Below, piece after piece: positions 1 through 10,302 of a stretch of 64,000 bases of DNA. Under the pieces are notes generated by a model that saw nothing but the letters and a program-made list of their open reading frames with translations, made no database searches and was not told where the DNA came from. The DNA comes from Azolla caroliniana. Taxonomy: Eukaryota > Polypodiophyta. Made by a program: the position numbers and the translations under genes. Numbering within the stretch: position 1 is the stretch's first letter; every line of letters starts with the position of its first letter. Location: NCBI GenBank assembly GCA_043228905.1, contig JBHGNT010000014.1:10044001-10108000 (forward strand). The letters run 5' to 3'.

Positions 1-347
1 ACATTTCAGGGTCACAAGATTCCTTCATTTTTTTGCAATACTCATATGCAAAAGCTCTGGCAAATGAAACAGACAATTCGTTCTTGACCAAGATCTCTTG
101 ATGTATTTTCTGGTGCAGTCTCATGCAGTTGTCATACAGGTCCGAGTGTACATGCTTGAGCTTGAGCTTGCCTTTCACTCTAGGCAATTTATATATGAAC
201 ATCTAGTCTACATCACTAATCAATTTATATGTTAGAACAACAGGGTCAATAACCTCGAGCGACAGACCATATATCTTGTGAAAGTCCTCCTTTGTCTCAC
301 AAAATTTTGCGAAGTTCAGCACTCTAGGATAGGGAGGAACGAGCCAC
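1..347 (-). pseudogene. exon-like fragment of an unrecognised host gene, in-frame stop
   Basis: On the minus strand one frame reads about 115 codons from 346 to the window edge, broken only by a TAG at 205-203. The predicted peptide has ordinary composition (it starts WLVPPYPRVLNF and later has LVKNELSVSFARAF), unlike the transposon ORFs. Just upstream on the sense strand lies a pyrimidine-rich tract ending TTTTAG, a good splice acceptor at 348-349, and the sequence beyond is AT-rich and intron-like. The TAG would be TGG with one transition, so this may be a decayed gene or an allele with a nonsense change. I do not recognise the family. The gene would continue left of the window, with earlier exons to the right, where Gypsy A now sits. 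Confidence 0.5.
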
Positions 348-903
348 CTAAAATAGAAAATCAATAATCAGAATTGGTGCAAAAACAGAATTTTTAATGT
401 GAATTTGGTGTAAAATTACAACACTTTGAGACAGTAACCTGAAATTTGTAATCTGTCCTTTTCAACATGTATCAGAAATCAACCACTTAAAAAATTAGAA
501 ACCATAATCATAATTTTTCATGAGAATTGATGCAAAATTACAACAGATTCCAATAGTAATTTGAAATTTGTAATTATAAATTTGTAACCAGGAACTTGAA
601 ATCTGAAATTTGTAATCAGAAACCCTAAACCACTTAAGGAAAACACAAACCCTAACCATCACTAAAGGCATAAATCAACCATAATACGAAATTCTGTCAA
701 TAAAAAACACACCTACTGCTACACCCCGATCTTTGAGACATCCCTGTTTGGCACTCCAACGACTTCGCCCTATTCGATTTTTGGGAAAGATGAACATGCA
801 CCAAAGTTACATACAGTTAGCAGAAAGTAAAAAAAAGTTTTTTTAATATGTAACTGATAAATACCTGGATGGCGATCGAATTGGTCGTGTGTTTTAGCTC
901 TGA
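348..903. other. AT-rich non-coding host DNA, intron-like
   Basis: No long open frame. The stretch has short imperfect repeats of an aaatttgtaat-type string and runs of A and T. On the minus strand, short open segments near 720-780 and 865-903 are each followed by GT donor-like strings (for example CAG/GTATTT at about 866-871), so small exons of the gene at 1-347 are possible but not demonstrable. Confidence 0.4.
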
Positions 904-908
904 AGGTG
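904..908. repeat. target-site duplication of Gypsy A, left copy (AGGTG)
   Basis: AGGTG lies directly before the TGTTAAC terminus at 909 and again directly after the ACAACA terminus, at 15752-15756. This fixes both ends of element A and shows that the 14.8 kb between them arrived as one unit. Confidence 0.9.
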
Positions 909-1410
909 TGTTAACAGTTTCTGGGAAAACACCTTCGATGAGCCCACAGGCTATTGGTGTCAAGGGATCGTGTTACGTGGGAGCCTCTTCTACACGGGGA
1001 AGAAGAAAAGAAGAAAGAACGAGGAGCGTACACGGGCTACAACCCGTTAGGCATAAGCATAGCTCGCTTTACGAGTATGGGGAGAATACACAGATAGAAT
1101 ATTAGAAAAACGAAACTTATATTAAACGATAGAGCTCCCAGTGAGTACAATACTCGGCTCTCAACTAGAAACAGTTAGTGCAGAGCTTGCTACTAGGATA
1201 TTCCTCTCTCTAAGAATGATCTAGATAAATCCCCCCTTGGGGTATGCATAACTTGGGTTATATAGTTTTCCCCTTCAGACAGAGCGGAGCCATCGACTAA
1301 TTGTGAGGGTTCAAACATGACTATTTCTAGTCTTACCTATTTCCTCACCTACTCTTTTACCTAACGACAAGTTTACATAATATATTTATATTTCTGGCCT
1401 ATGGACAACA
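909..1410 (-). repeat. 3' LTR of Gypsy A
   Basis: Direct repeat of 15261-15751. In sense it starts TGTTGTCC and ends GTTAACA, with short inverted termini. A sense TATATAAC at about 1257-1264 is a candidate TATA box. A purine-rich gaagaagaaaagaagaaag stretch lies near 1000 on the plus strand. Confidence 0.88.
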
Positions 1411-1430
1411 CTTGGCACGCTTGTGGGACA
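1411..1430 (+). other. primer-site-like sequence at the 3' internal end of Gypsy A
   Basis: Immediately inside the left LTR the plus strand reads CTTGGCACGCTTGTGGGACA, which looks like a Tat-type primer-binding site. It faces opposite to the coding direction, where a polypurine tract would be expected. Element B has almost the same string in the same place (22266-22285). Confidence 0.5.
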
Positions 1431-1542
1431 GGACCTTGTTCGTCGGATCCACGGTTCACAATGTGGAGGAGTAACCATGGATTTGGAAAAACAACACAAT
1501 TTACAAAAATTGCCCGTTCATACGAGGGCTTATAGGGTTGTT

Positions 1543-3584
1543 TTATTCCTCTTCCAATATGCCGAGGATATCCTCAGGGGCATGGGGTTGGTCTGGCTGC
1601 TCGAAAGGTGGGGTTGGTGATGGAGGTTTTGTTGCTGAGTTGGGGATGGTGGTGTCGTCATGTGTGCCTTCCCCTGTTGGGACCGATTCAGGCAGGGTCG
1701 TGGTTATAGTCTGTGGCTCGGGTGGGATGTCGAGGTTTGTAGGGGCAGGCTCCTCCGGTCTAGCTGCCATGGTGGGTGGCTCGGGTCCTTGCTCGTTGGT
1801 TGTGGAAGCTCTGTTAATCCCGGTAGCGAGTCGTTCCTCCTCGTACACTTCGGCTTCTAAGCTAAACACCATTAGATCGTCGTTGAATTCCTCTAAAAGT
1901 TGCTCGATGGCCGCGGTGTGGGATGCTGCCAAGGTATGATATTCCTCAGTTAAGTCTTCACGGAGGGTCTGGATGCTGGTATCATCCATCTTGTAAAACC
2001 CTCTGCCTTCCTTCCGTCGGTTCTCCGCATCCGCGCGTAGTATGTGTAGGTCCACGGCTTGGGCTGACCACCCCTGCCAAACATGGTCAAGTGTGTCTTT
2101 GATCTTCGCGGTGAATTGTTGGCGATACTTGTTGGTTAGGATCTTGATTTTAGTATCGTCCATGCCGATGCTAGCGCGATGAACTTCCATTGCCTCCCTT
2201 GCAGCCTTGGCTTCTGCTTCGCTTTTGCGGACGAGGAGTGCTAAAGTAGCTTGATTATCTTTTGTTGTTTCGGTGATGAGCGTGATTGTCTACTCATAAC
2301 GTGTGGTGAGCTGAGCTACAGTTTCGTCCATGTCCTGTCACCAAGCGTCTCGATGGTGTTCTCTAGTGGCGATGTGCTTGGTTTGCAACTCATGATATGC
2401 ATCGGAAATTTTTTCCCTTTGCTCCTCCGAGATCCTCCACTTCTGCATATGTTCGTTGGCCATGTCTTGTAAGGCCCTTGTATGACATCGTAATTCCTGG
2501 TTGTTTGCGAATAGCTCTTGTTCCTGTTGGCTATTCCGCTCTGCTTCTTTGATGAAACGTTCTTTGCCCTTAGTGATAGAGACTTGAAGGGTCATCACCT
2601 CCCTTTCTCGTTCTTCGAGTGCGGCCGACCTTTCAGCAAGCATGCACTTGAGGTCGGCTTTGCGGCTTGTGGCTTGTTCCCGTAGCTGGCCAAGACTGTT
2701 GTGGTGGTTCTATTCTACCAACTTGGCCAGAGCGATCTAGGCCTTTAGCTCCTCCTGGTAGTCCCGAAGGGGAGGCCCTATTTGGGTTGCCGCTTGCTGG
2801 ATTCGGGGAGAGGGTTCCCTGTCTATCTGTGTAGATCGTTCCATGATGACCGGGGGTGGTGGCGTTTGCGTGGATGCTTGGCTGGTTTGGGGGTGCGGGC
2901 TGATATCTGCCCGTGACGATGGCTCACTTGAATGTCGCCTGTTTCTCCTCGGCGGCTTGCCATAGCTCGGTAGCCCGTTTTGGCTTTCTGATGTGCCGTT
3001 TTAATACGTTGGGCCATGTCCTGGGCTGCCCGAGTAGTGTCGTGCAGATTCCGATATGCCTTGACTAAGGCCATGTTCAGATCTGGTAGTTTCATGAGGA
3101 GCGAAGCATTCTTTGCTTACTTCTTCTGTCCTATCTTCCGTAAGGCTCGATCCTCGTGAGGTTCGATTTCACCCATTAGAGCGCGTTGAATCATCTTTGT
3201 TTCGGCGTGCTCCTCGGCCACACGAGCGGGGGCAGCTACTTGGGCGCGCGCGAGGAAATCCATTAACTCATATCTTGTGCCCAGTCGAAGTAGTGCACAT
3301 AACTCGTATGTCTCCGCAGGGAGATCTTTGTAACCGAGGACTTCCTCCTCTGATATCTGCGTGGTTTTTCCATGCTCGATCCTACCGACTTGGAGCCATG
3401 ACTCCGCTGGTACCATGGTTGTGGATGTTGGGCTGTCCTCGTTTGATTTTTGATGATGGTCTCCCTCGGTTTCTGTGGTTGCCTCTCGAATGATGCGGCC
3501 TCTGTTTGGCGGTTGCTCCTGTGCGTCTGGGGCCGGTGGTGTTGGCTCCTCGGCCTCTTTCCTCTTTTGTTGCCGGATGGCCAA
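1543..3584 (-). pseudogene. Gypsy A extra region, coiled-coil half (degenerate)
   Basis: Sense order is 3584 to 1543, in at least four frame segments (3584-3117, 3095-2823, 2643-2338, 2190-1543). The first has a YELMDFL block also found in B (YELMEFL), then a VAEEHAE string also found in B. The middle segments are rich in E, K, R, Q and L with heptad-like spacing (for example LEEREREVMTLQ). The last has the block shared with B and C: W..W, then LHILRADAENRRKEG, then GFYKMDD. A Pro/Glu/Thr-rich tail ends near the LTR. Function unknown; no membrane segment or enzyme motif is visible. Confidence 0.65.
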
Positions 3585-4410
3585 GGGCTGCTGGCTTGTG
3601 GGCTATGGGCTCGGTTGGGGAGAGTTCATTGATGTCCTTGGTGGTTTCTGGCGTATGGTGACATCCTTGGGGATGGGCTCCTCGGCCTCTTCCCATTTGA
3701 CATGGGTCACTGTTACCGCCTGTTGTTTCTGTGTTTTTGGTGGGGGTGGTGCCGAGGCGGAAGTGGGGTTCCGACCGCCTGAGGGGGGGTGGAGAAGGTG
3801 AGGGGTCTTCCCATTCTTCCTGGGTTATCGCCAAAATCTTCTCCCGTTGTTTCCTTGGTGGTGGTGGACAGGTCAGGATGCGACGAGGGGAAACCGAAGG
3901 GGGTGGGTAGAGGACGGTGAGGAAGTGATTGATCACATGCAACAAACGCTTACCGGTTTGGAAGGATTCGAGCGCCGCACAGACTCCTTTGCCGGTGATG
4001 ATTCCCCAATCGATTTTGTCGCCTTCATACGCCCGGATGATGATAACAACTTTGTTTTGTGGCATACTCGTGGGATTGGTATGCACAAAGGTGTATTCCA
4101 TTAAAATCCGAGTGATTTCACCAAAAGCTTTGTTTGGCCCTCCGTCAGTGCGGTAAGCTTTACCCGACATCGAATACATCCCAAAATATTCCTTGATGAT
4201 CGAGTGGGGAGGGATTTCAACCTCATGGTCTTCGCCCCGCGCAAGGTCGAGAGCCGTGCGAATCATGTTGTTGGATATTGTGTCAGGGTGTATTCTGCGT
4301 GTTATCGCTGGGGCTTTAGGGTGCATTGGGGCGTTGATGACCCGCAAGTACCCACCCAATCCCTATTGTTGTAGCCAAGAACGGGTTTCTTGTGATGTAG
4401 AGAGAGGCAT
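3382..4410 (-). pseudogene. Gypsy A extra region, conserved N-terminal domain (degenerate)
   Basis: The start is placed at the ATG at 4410-4408 because the residues after it (MPLSTSQETRSWLQQ) align with the starts of the B and C proteins; a TAG follows at codon 16. The domain carries GGYLRVINAPMHP, then EYFGMYSMSGKAYRT, then FGEITRILMEY.FVH and a DWGIITG block, all recognisable in B and C. After YPPP a low-complexity P/T/R-rich linker begins. It lies downstream of integrase with Copia G between. I do not recognise the family; the position recalls env-like ORFs, but nothing envelope-like is seen. Confidence 0.65.
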
Positions 4411-4936
4411 GGTGGATGCGGAGGTTTGCTGGCAGGAGGCGTTGGGGGAAGCGATGAGACGAGGGCGAGACAGAGAGTTGGGGGAACACTAATGGTCCGT
4501 GCAGGGGCTACAAGGGCGAGAGGTAGGAGTCCATTTGCAGGGGCGATTAGAACCATATAGAGCTGTAGAGCTTGAAGACGGTGAAGGCAAGAACCCGTCT
4601 ATGCGGGGGGCTGCGTTGTATGTGGGGTAGTTTCTTTTATGAGACTGTCTAGGGATTTGTGCAGGGAGAAGATCTTTGAGATTCCTAGTCGTGGCTGCCA
4701 TAATAAGGTATTATGGCCACGCGTCCCAGGAGTGCTAGTCCGGTGTGCATGCTTCTTAAATATACTATTTTAAAGTGGATGTGACTAGTTGGTGCACCTA
4801 AAAAAATCTCGTGATTTGGGGTGATTAGTTAGGTAATTCTAGGTAATGCTAATTTAACTACGAAAAATCATTTCTACTATATACATTGGGTGGGTAGGTC
4901 CTGAATTTACCGATGGGGACACGTGGCCTCATTCGA
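4411..4936 (-). promoter_or_regulatory. spacer between pol and extra ORF of Gypsy A, possible internal promoter
   Basis: This AT-rich non-coding spacer has a sense TATTTAAG (4761-4754) followed a few bases later by GCATGCACA, about 350 bases before the ORF start. Element B has TATTAAAAGG and then GCATGCACA at the same relative place; C has a weaker version with GCATGC. A CACGTG box lies at about 4922-4927. A separate transcript for the extra ORF is inferred, not shown. Confidence 0.3.
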
Positions 4937-4941
4937 GGCTG

Positions 4942-5316
4942 TTAAAAGTAGCGTGCGGAAGCAAGTATAAAGACAGAACAGAAGGGAGAATACTCAGGTT
5001 TAATGGAGAGCTTGAGCTTACACAATATACGCAGTAGAGACCGAGAGAGTTTGAGAGGAGACACCAAAAGGAAGGTATATCATTAAAGACAAAAAACAAC
5101 AATACATATATGTGTTCAATGAACACTTTGTACAAGCCCTAGAAGGACTGACTGGAGTACTGACAGTACTTCAATGCTCATTAAGAGCTCCTACACTAAC
5201 TCCCAAATATATTCCTCACGGAATATCTTTCCTAACGGCCTGACCGATCGGTCCCAGTCGATCCGGTCCTCGGCTTCTTCAGCCGATCCGGCCGATGTTG
5301 AGCTTGTCTCTCAAGA
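4942..5316 (-). repeat. 3' LTR of Copia G
   Basis: Near-copy of 9909-10285. The outer plus-strand terminus is TGTTAAAAG; the inner one reads CTCAAGA where the other copy has CTCAACA. Most of the differences from its partner are C/T or G/A. Confidence 0.9.
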
Positions 5317-6021
5317 CTCCCCCTCAAGCTCAACTTGAGGCTCTTCGGGATCTTCACAGCTCTGGTTCCTCCTGGCTTCACGCCTCGCTCGCGCTCCTCG
5401 ACCTGTTTGACTCTGCGCGCTTCGACCCTTACGGTCGGCTTGTCTGCTCATGTGACCCTTATCAACTCTTCTGCTGTTGCGGTGTCGACACTTCTTCTGC
5501 TGCCTTTTCTTCCGCTTGGGCCTCGGTTGATTCAACGTGTCTGAATCAAACATCCGAACCGACTCGGCTACTTCCGATCGGTTTTCGCTCTCGTTCGAGT
5601 TGGTTGTCTCCAACTCGTCTTCGGTCTTCTCGCCCTCGATGGCGTCATCTCGCCCATGCGTGGTTGGCTTTGGCTCTCTCCTTCGACTCCTCCCCTTCTG
5701 TCCGCTTTCAGACTTTTCCGTGGATGCGCCCTTGGCTTCATCAGCCGATCCGAACTCAAACTCGACAACCGAGTCAACCGACTCGGACTCGGTGTCGCGG
5801 TCTCCGCTCCTTTCCTGCTGCCTTGCTTGGTCATTCGGGACTATTCTCCCCCTCAAGTATGGCACGTCGAGGTGACGCAACCCGAGCGCACCTGAGAATT
5901 GCCGCAACTTGTCCAGACCAAGCAGCTTTGTGAAGATGTCGGCAGTCTGCCGATCCGTCGGCACGTACTGAAGTTCGACTTCACCGGAAAGGACATGCTC
6001 ACGGACGAAATGGTAGTGCAC
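5311..6021 (-). pseudogene. Copia G RNase H end with unusual charged C-terminal extension
   Basis: This segment continues the RNase H domain after a frameshift near 6020 (HYHFVREHVLSGEVELQYV, then DIFTKLL). It passes the usual Copia end (GLRHLDVPY) and stays open for roughly 190 more codons to the PPT. The extension is almost all charged and Ser/Thr/Gln residues, first acidic (DTESESVDSVVEFEFG), later basic (PKRKKRQQKKCRHRNSRR). Most Copia pol proteins stop soon after the LDVPY-type end. It could be a real tail, or read-through after loss of a stop; both strands are open here because of composition. Confidence 0.5.
5317..5327 (-). other. polypurine tract of Copia G
   Basis: The sense strand reads TTGAGGGGGAG directly before the 3' LTR, the normal plus-strand primer position. 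Confidence 0.8.
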
Positions 6022-6629
6022 TCAATGTGCTTGGTCCGTGCGTGGAAAACGGGGTTCTTTGCGAGTTGGATGCTGTTGAGGTTGTCACAGTAGATCGTCA
6101 TCGGATCTGACACCTCCACCTGCAAGTCCTGAAGTAGCCGCTTCAACCATATGGCTTCGCATGTCGCGACAGCCGCTCCTCGGTACTCAGCTTCGGTGCT
6201 GGACAGTGCAATTGTCGGCTGCTTCTTACTACTCCACGTGATCGCGGCACTCCCGAGGGAGAATGTGTATCCGGACATGGATCGACGATCGGCGGCGTTG
6301 CCAGCCCAATCAGCATCGGTGTAGCCGACTAACTGCGCGGCTGCACCGGTCCGATATAGCAGTCCTCGGTCCTTAGTGCCACTTACGTACCGCAGTACGC
6401 GTTGCGCACACTGAAGGTGCTCCTCGGTAGGTCGCGCCATGAACTAACTGATCACCCCGACTGGATAACTGAGGTCGGGTCGGGTGATGGTCAAGTATAT
6501 GAGGCTTCCGACAATTTGTCGGAACCTCGTTGGGTCACATACCTTTCCCGTATCGGGACGAAGCTTGACGGTTCTGTCCAGAGGAGTCGAGATGGACTTA
6601 CAGTCGGCCATCCCGAATTTGAAGAGCAT
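5853..6629 (-). pseudogene. Copia G RT C-terminus and RNase H (frameshifted)
   Basis: Sense segment 6629-6444 reads [14 protein letters not shown] then GSLIYLTITRPDLSYPVG, the conserved end of Copia RT. Segment 6440-5853 is RNase H with YTDADWAGNAADRRS, SSTEAEYRGAAVA and CDNLNSIQLAKNPVFHARTKH, so the acidic residues are retained. A stop lies at the 6444/6440 boundary and a frameshift near 6020 shifts the frame to the downstream segment. Confidence 0.8.
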
Positions 6630-7389
6630 ACGGGGTTTGCTTCAGTCCGTAAAGGGACTTCTTCAGTCGGCATACTGCCGAGGAGTTCGTTCCGGAGTGA
6701 AATCCGGGGGGCTGTACCATGTACACCTGTTCCTCAAGGTCACCTTGCAGGAACGCATTCTTTACATCCATTTGATGTAAGTGCCACCCCTTCGCCGCAG
6801 CTACTGCGAGCAAAACATGGACGATCGTCATTTTCGCGACCGGCGCAAATGTCTCATCGTAGTCGATGCCGTGTTTCTGTGCATAGCCCTTTGCTACTAG
6901 CCGAGCCTTGTACCGGTTAACGGAGCCATCGGTGTTGTACTTGACCTTGTACACCCACCTACACCCGATTGGTTTTACCCCTGTTGGTGCGTCAACCAGG
7001 TCCCAGGTCTCGTTCTCCGCCAATGCATGCATCTCTTCCTCCATCACGGCACGCCAATTCGCGTCTTTAGCCACTTCTGCGTAGCTCTCCGGCTCACGCA
7101 CTTCCGCTACATGGGTCATGTACGCATAATGATGCGCCATGTACTCGTTGTATCCGAACCGCAAAACAGGATTCTTCTGGCGGGTAGATCGGCGTAACCT
7201 CACATTAGCCGATGTCGAGGCCTTCTCGGTCGACGCGGTCTTCACCTTTAAAGACCAATCACCGGTTCCCTCGGAGTCGGACTCGCATCGGTTTGACTCG
7301 TTCCTATCCGTGCCGGAATCCGACACCTTCTTCCCTTTCTCTTTGCGTGTAAGCCGTCTCCTCGGCTTCCTGCGCGGGGAATGCACGGC
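6598..7389 (-). pseudogene. Copia G reverse transcriptase, active-site segment deleted
   Basis: It shares the frame of the gag-integrase segment upstream, separated by one TAG at 7392-7390. A basic linker leads to the RT core: [55 protein letters not shown] and SLYGLKQTP. It then jumps, near 6625, to FGMADCK, a motif that normally lies well over 100 residues later. The missing part contains the YVDD catalytic box, so this copy cannot encode active RT. Confidence 0.85.
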
Positions 7390-9357
7390 CTAGTCTCCAC
7401 TACTCGCCGGTTCTTCATCGGACTGGTCGTACCGACTCAGTTGTCCAATCGGTCCACTTAACCGGAGTGAAATCGGACTCTCTTTGCGGGTCTCGATTTC
7501 GGGCTCATCCGGAGGCATCTCGGCCTTGCTGACCTCTTCATCAGAGCTCGGATTGGAGTCGAGGTTCGTAGTCAGGGACAGGTACCAGGACGTGGACTCG
7601 TCAACCACAACGTCGCGGCTGACATGCGCTTGTTTGGTGCGAGGGTTATAGCGCTTATAACCCTTCTGCTCGTCCGAGTAACCGACCAAGATGCATCTCT
7701 CGGCCTTTGCGTCTAGCTTCCTCCTTTTCTCCTTCAGTATATGCACATACGCAATGCTACTGAACACCCTCAAGTGTCGTAAGTTCGGCTTCGTTCCGAA
7801 GTATAGCTCGTGCGCCGACACCTTGTCTCCGATCCGGTTCTGGATGTACACCGCGGTCCTTACCGCCTCGGCCCAATAGAACTTGGGCAAGCTCTTCTCC
7901 TCCAGCATTGCCTGTGCCTCTTCCACAACTGACCGATTCTTTCTCTCAGCCATGCCGTTCTGCTCCGGCGAGTATCTACAACTGAATTCGCGGCAAATTC
8001 CCATTTGTTGTAGGTAACCGTTGAATTGACCGGAAAAGTACTCTTTCCCGCCATCCGACTGCAGGCACTTGATCTTTTGTCCCGTTTCCGTTTCCACGAA
8101 CCCTTTGAGGTCCCGGAAACAGTCGAAGACTTCGCTCTTCCTCTCAATGAGGTAGATCCACGTGTGCCGCGTGTGGTCGTCGATGAAGGAGACGAAGTAT
8201 CGGCTCCCGCCAAGACTAACGTTTTGTGCCGGCCCCCATACATCGGAGTGTATAAGGTCGAGCTTGTTCCGGCTCCGGTTTCGCTCGTTGGGGAAAGGAA
8301 GTCGGTGTTGCTTCCCGAGCTGGCAGGCTTCACAAATTTGTGCCTTTCGGCCACTAAACTTGGGCAATCCGAACACTACCTGTTTCGATTGCAGATCTTG
8401 AAGCTGTTGGTAGTTGACGTGGCCTATCCGCTTGTGCCACAAGTCGATGTCCGACTTGGCTTTTTGTCCCTTTCCAAACATTGCGGTGCCGCCGTCAGTG
8501 GAGTCGAGGATGAACATCCTCCCGTCTCTGCGCCCTTGCGCAATCACATGGCCTTCTTCCTCAATGAAGCACCCGAGGTGTGTAAACCAAACCTCCATCC
8601 CTTGGTCGACGATCTGTCCGACCGAGACCAAGTTCTTCGTGATTGTCGGAACGTGCAGCACGTTCATGAGTTTCCCTTTCTGCCCAACATGGCTAAGGGG
8701 AACTTCTCCGACATTCGCGATCGGATGCAGAGTGTCGTCTCCAGTTGTGACTACTCCAGGTTGTATCGGTTTTTCAAGGTACGAGAACCACTCCTTATGG
8801 CTCGTCATGTGGTTTGATGCGCCGGAGTCTACGTACCACACCTCGTCCGATCTCGGGGTGGTTCGTTTCATTGAGTTTGCTTCGTGTCTCGTCACGAAGG
8901 CAGACCCTTCTCCGGCTCTCCCGGAGTCTTCGGCGTAGTGCGATCGCTGCCGATTTCCCTTGTCGGTATGTCTGAAGCCGTTTCCGGAACCGGTTCTCTC
9001 CGACTCGACGCGCTTCTTCCAGCACTCACTTTCCCTGTGGCCTTTCTTGCCACAGTACCAGCACTCCACGATGGCCTTACCTTGCCGGTTCTCATCGCTT
9101 CGACTCCCCCTGTTTCCGGAGGGTCCGGAGTTGCTGTCGGCATCACTTCGGTGCCTTCTTCCTTGATCTCGTCGGCTGCCTCCATTGCGCGCCGACTCAC
9201 CTCGTCCTCCACGTCCATGGGGCCTATCTCCCTCCGTGTACAGCATTCTACTGTCGGTGTGCGTGCTTGTAGACGCACCCGCGTGGTTCTCTTCTACCAG
9301 GAGCATTGACTGTAAGTCGAAAAAGGACGGTGTATTCTCCCGGGTACACACAGCCAT
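7390..9357 (-). pseudogene. Copia G gag C-terminus, protease and integrase
   Basis: In sense: a Gly/Arg/Ser-rich gag tail, the zinc knuckle CWYCGKKGHRESEC, the protease site VWYVDSGASNHM, the pre-integrase block LWHKRIGH with CEACQLGKQHR, then the integrase core with HSDVWGP, SDGGKEY and SPEQNGMAERKNR supplying the D, D and E residues. The gag N-terminus is in another frame. A single TAG separates this segment from RT. Otherwise it is one of the better preserved parts of G. Confidence 0.88.
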
Positions 9358-9836
9358 TTGGAACGCTCCGAACTTCCGAGACAGATCTGGACCATCTCAC
9401 TCTCCTCGATGTTCACCTCTATGGAGGTGAGGTAGTCGCAGATATCCTTGATCTTCGAGGTATAGTCCACCACCGACAAGTCGCGTTGTCGTAGGTTGCT
9501 CAACTCCTGTCGGAGCTGAAGCTTCCTGGCTGTGGTGCTCGCGGCGAAAATCTTCTTCAGATTTTCCCACGCACCCTTCGGCGTCTTTGCATCCCGAACA
9601 TAGCTCAATAGTTGTTCGCCCACACACGACGCGAAGCAGTATAATACCCTGCTCGCCGATTGCTCCCACGACGGGAAGTCTCTGTGTGTCGATTTGGGTG
9701 CCGCGTCATTAGCTCCTTCGACATAACTCCAGTAGTTGTGCCCGAGCAGGTACTGGTGCATCTTGTAGGACCAAGACGCGTAGTTGGTTCTGTCGAGCTT
9801 CTCTTTTGGAAGCGAGCTCGCCATGCCTCTATCCAT
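9294..9836 (-). pseudogene. Copia G gag N-terminus
   Basis: The start ATG at 9836-9834 lies soon after the primer site. The protein begins MDRGMASSLPKEKLDRTNY and contains YASWSYKMHQYLLG and AWENLKKIFAASTTARKLQL, typical of Copia gag (UBN2-type). The frame leaves the family sequence near 9370, where a frameshift moves it into the downstream segment (FFDLQSMLLVEENH). Copia H carries a close relative. Confidence 0.85.
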
Positions 9837-9896
9837 CGTTCTTCTTGTTCTTCTTTGTCAAGCTATGTCGGCTACAGAGAGGTTCTCAACCCTCGC

Positions 9897-9908
9897 ACTC
9901 TGATACCA
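9897..9908 (-). other. primer-binding site of Copia G
   Basis: The sense strand reads TGGTATCAGAGT directly after the 5' LTR, matching the complement of the 3' end of plant initiator tRNA-Met. Confidence 0.85.
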
Positions 9909-10285
9909 TGTAAAAAGTAGTGTGCGGAAGCAAGTATAAAGACAAAACAAAAGGGAGAATACTCAAGTTTAATGGAGAGCTTGAGCTTACACAATATACG
10001 CAGTAGAGACCGAGAGAGTTTGAGAGGAGACACCAAAAGGAAGGTATATCATTAAAGACAAAAAACAACAATACATATATGTGTTCAATGAACACTTTGT
10101 ACAAACCCTAGAAGGACTGACTGGAGTACTGACAATACTTCAATGCTCATTAAGAGCTCCTACACTTACTCCCAAATATATTCCTCACGGAATATCTTTC
10201 CTAACGGCCTGACCGATCGGTCCCAGTCGATCCAGTCCTCGGCTTCTTCAGCCGATCCGGTCGATGTTGAGCTTGTCTCTCAACA
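9909..10285 (-). repeat. 5' LTR of Copia G
   Basis: Partner of 4942-5316; ends CTCAACA on the plus strand and is followed by the GAGGC duplication. It shares its start (TGTAAAAAG-type), end and several inner strings with the Copia H LTR, so G and H are one family. Confidence 0.9.
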
Positions 10286-10302
10286 GAGGCATCGTCCGGG
10301 AG

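Larger units (their letters stand above)
4942..10285 (-). mobile_element. Copia G: defective LTR retrotransposon inside Gypsy A
   Basis: LTRs at 4942-5316 and 9909-10285 are flanked by GAGGC at 4937-4941 and 10286-10290. In sense order it has gag, protease, integrase, RT and RNase H, the Copia order. The PBS TGGTATCAGAG lies beside the right LTR and the PPT TTGAGGGGGAG beside the left one. About a dozen LTR differences are visible. Frameshifts in gag and RNase H, an in-frame stop before RT and a deletion in RT make it defective. Confidence 0.92.

Noticed and set aside
5295-5933. 212-codon open frame on the plus strand
   Set aside because: It lies antisense to the low-complexity tail of Copia G and follows its composition; no motif.
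8026-8817. 263-codon open frame on the plus strand
   Set aside because: Antisense shadow of the Copia G integrase region, which has clear catalytic motifs on the minus strand.
9880-9910. tRNA gene at the TGGTATCAGAG strings
   Set aside because: Only the primer-site complement is present next to LTRs; no cloverleaf sequence surrounds it.
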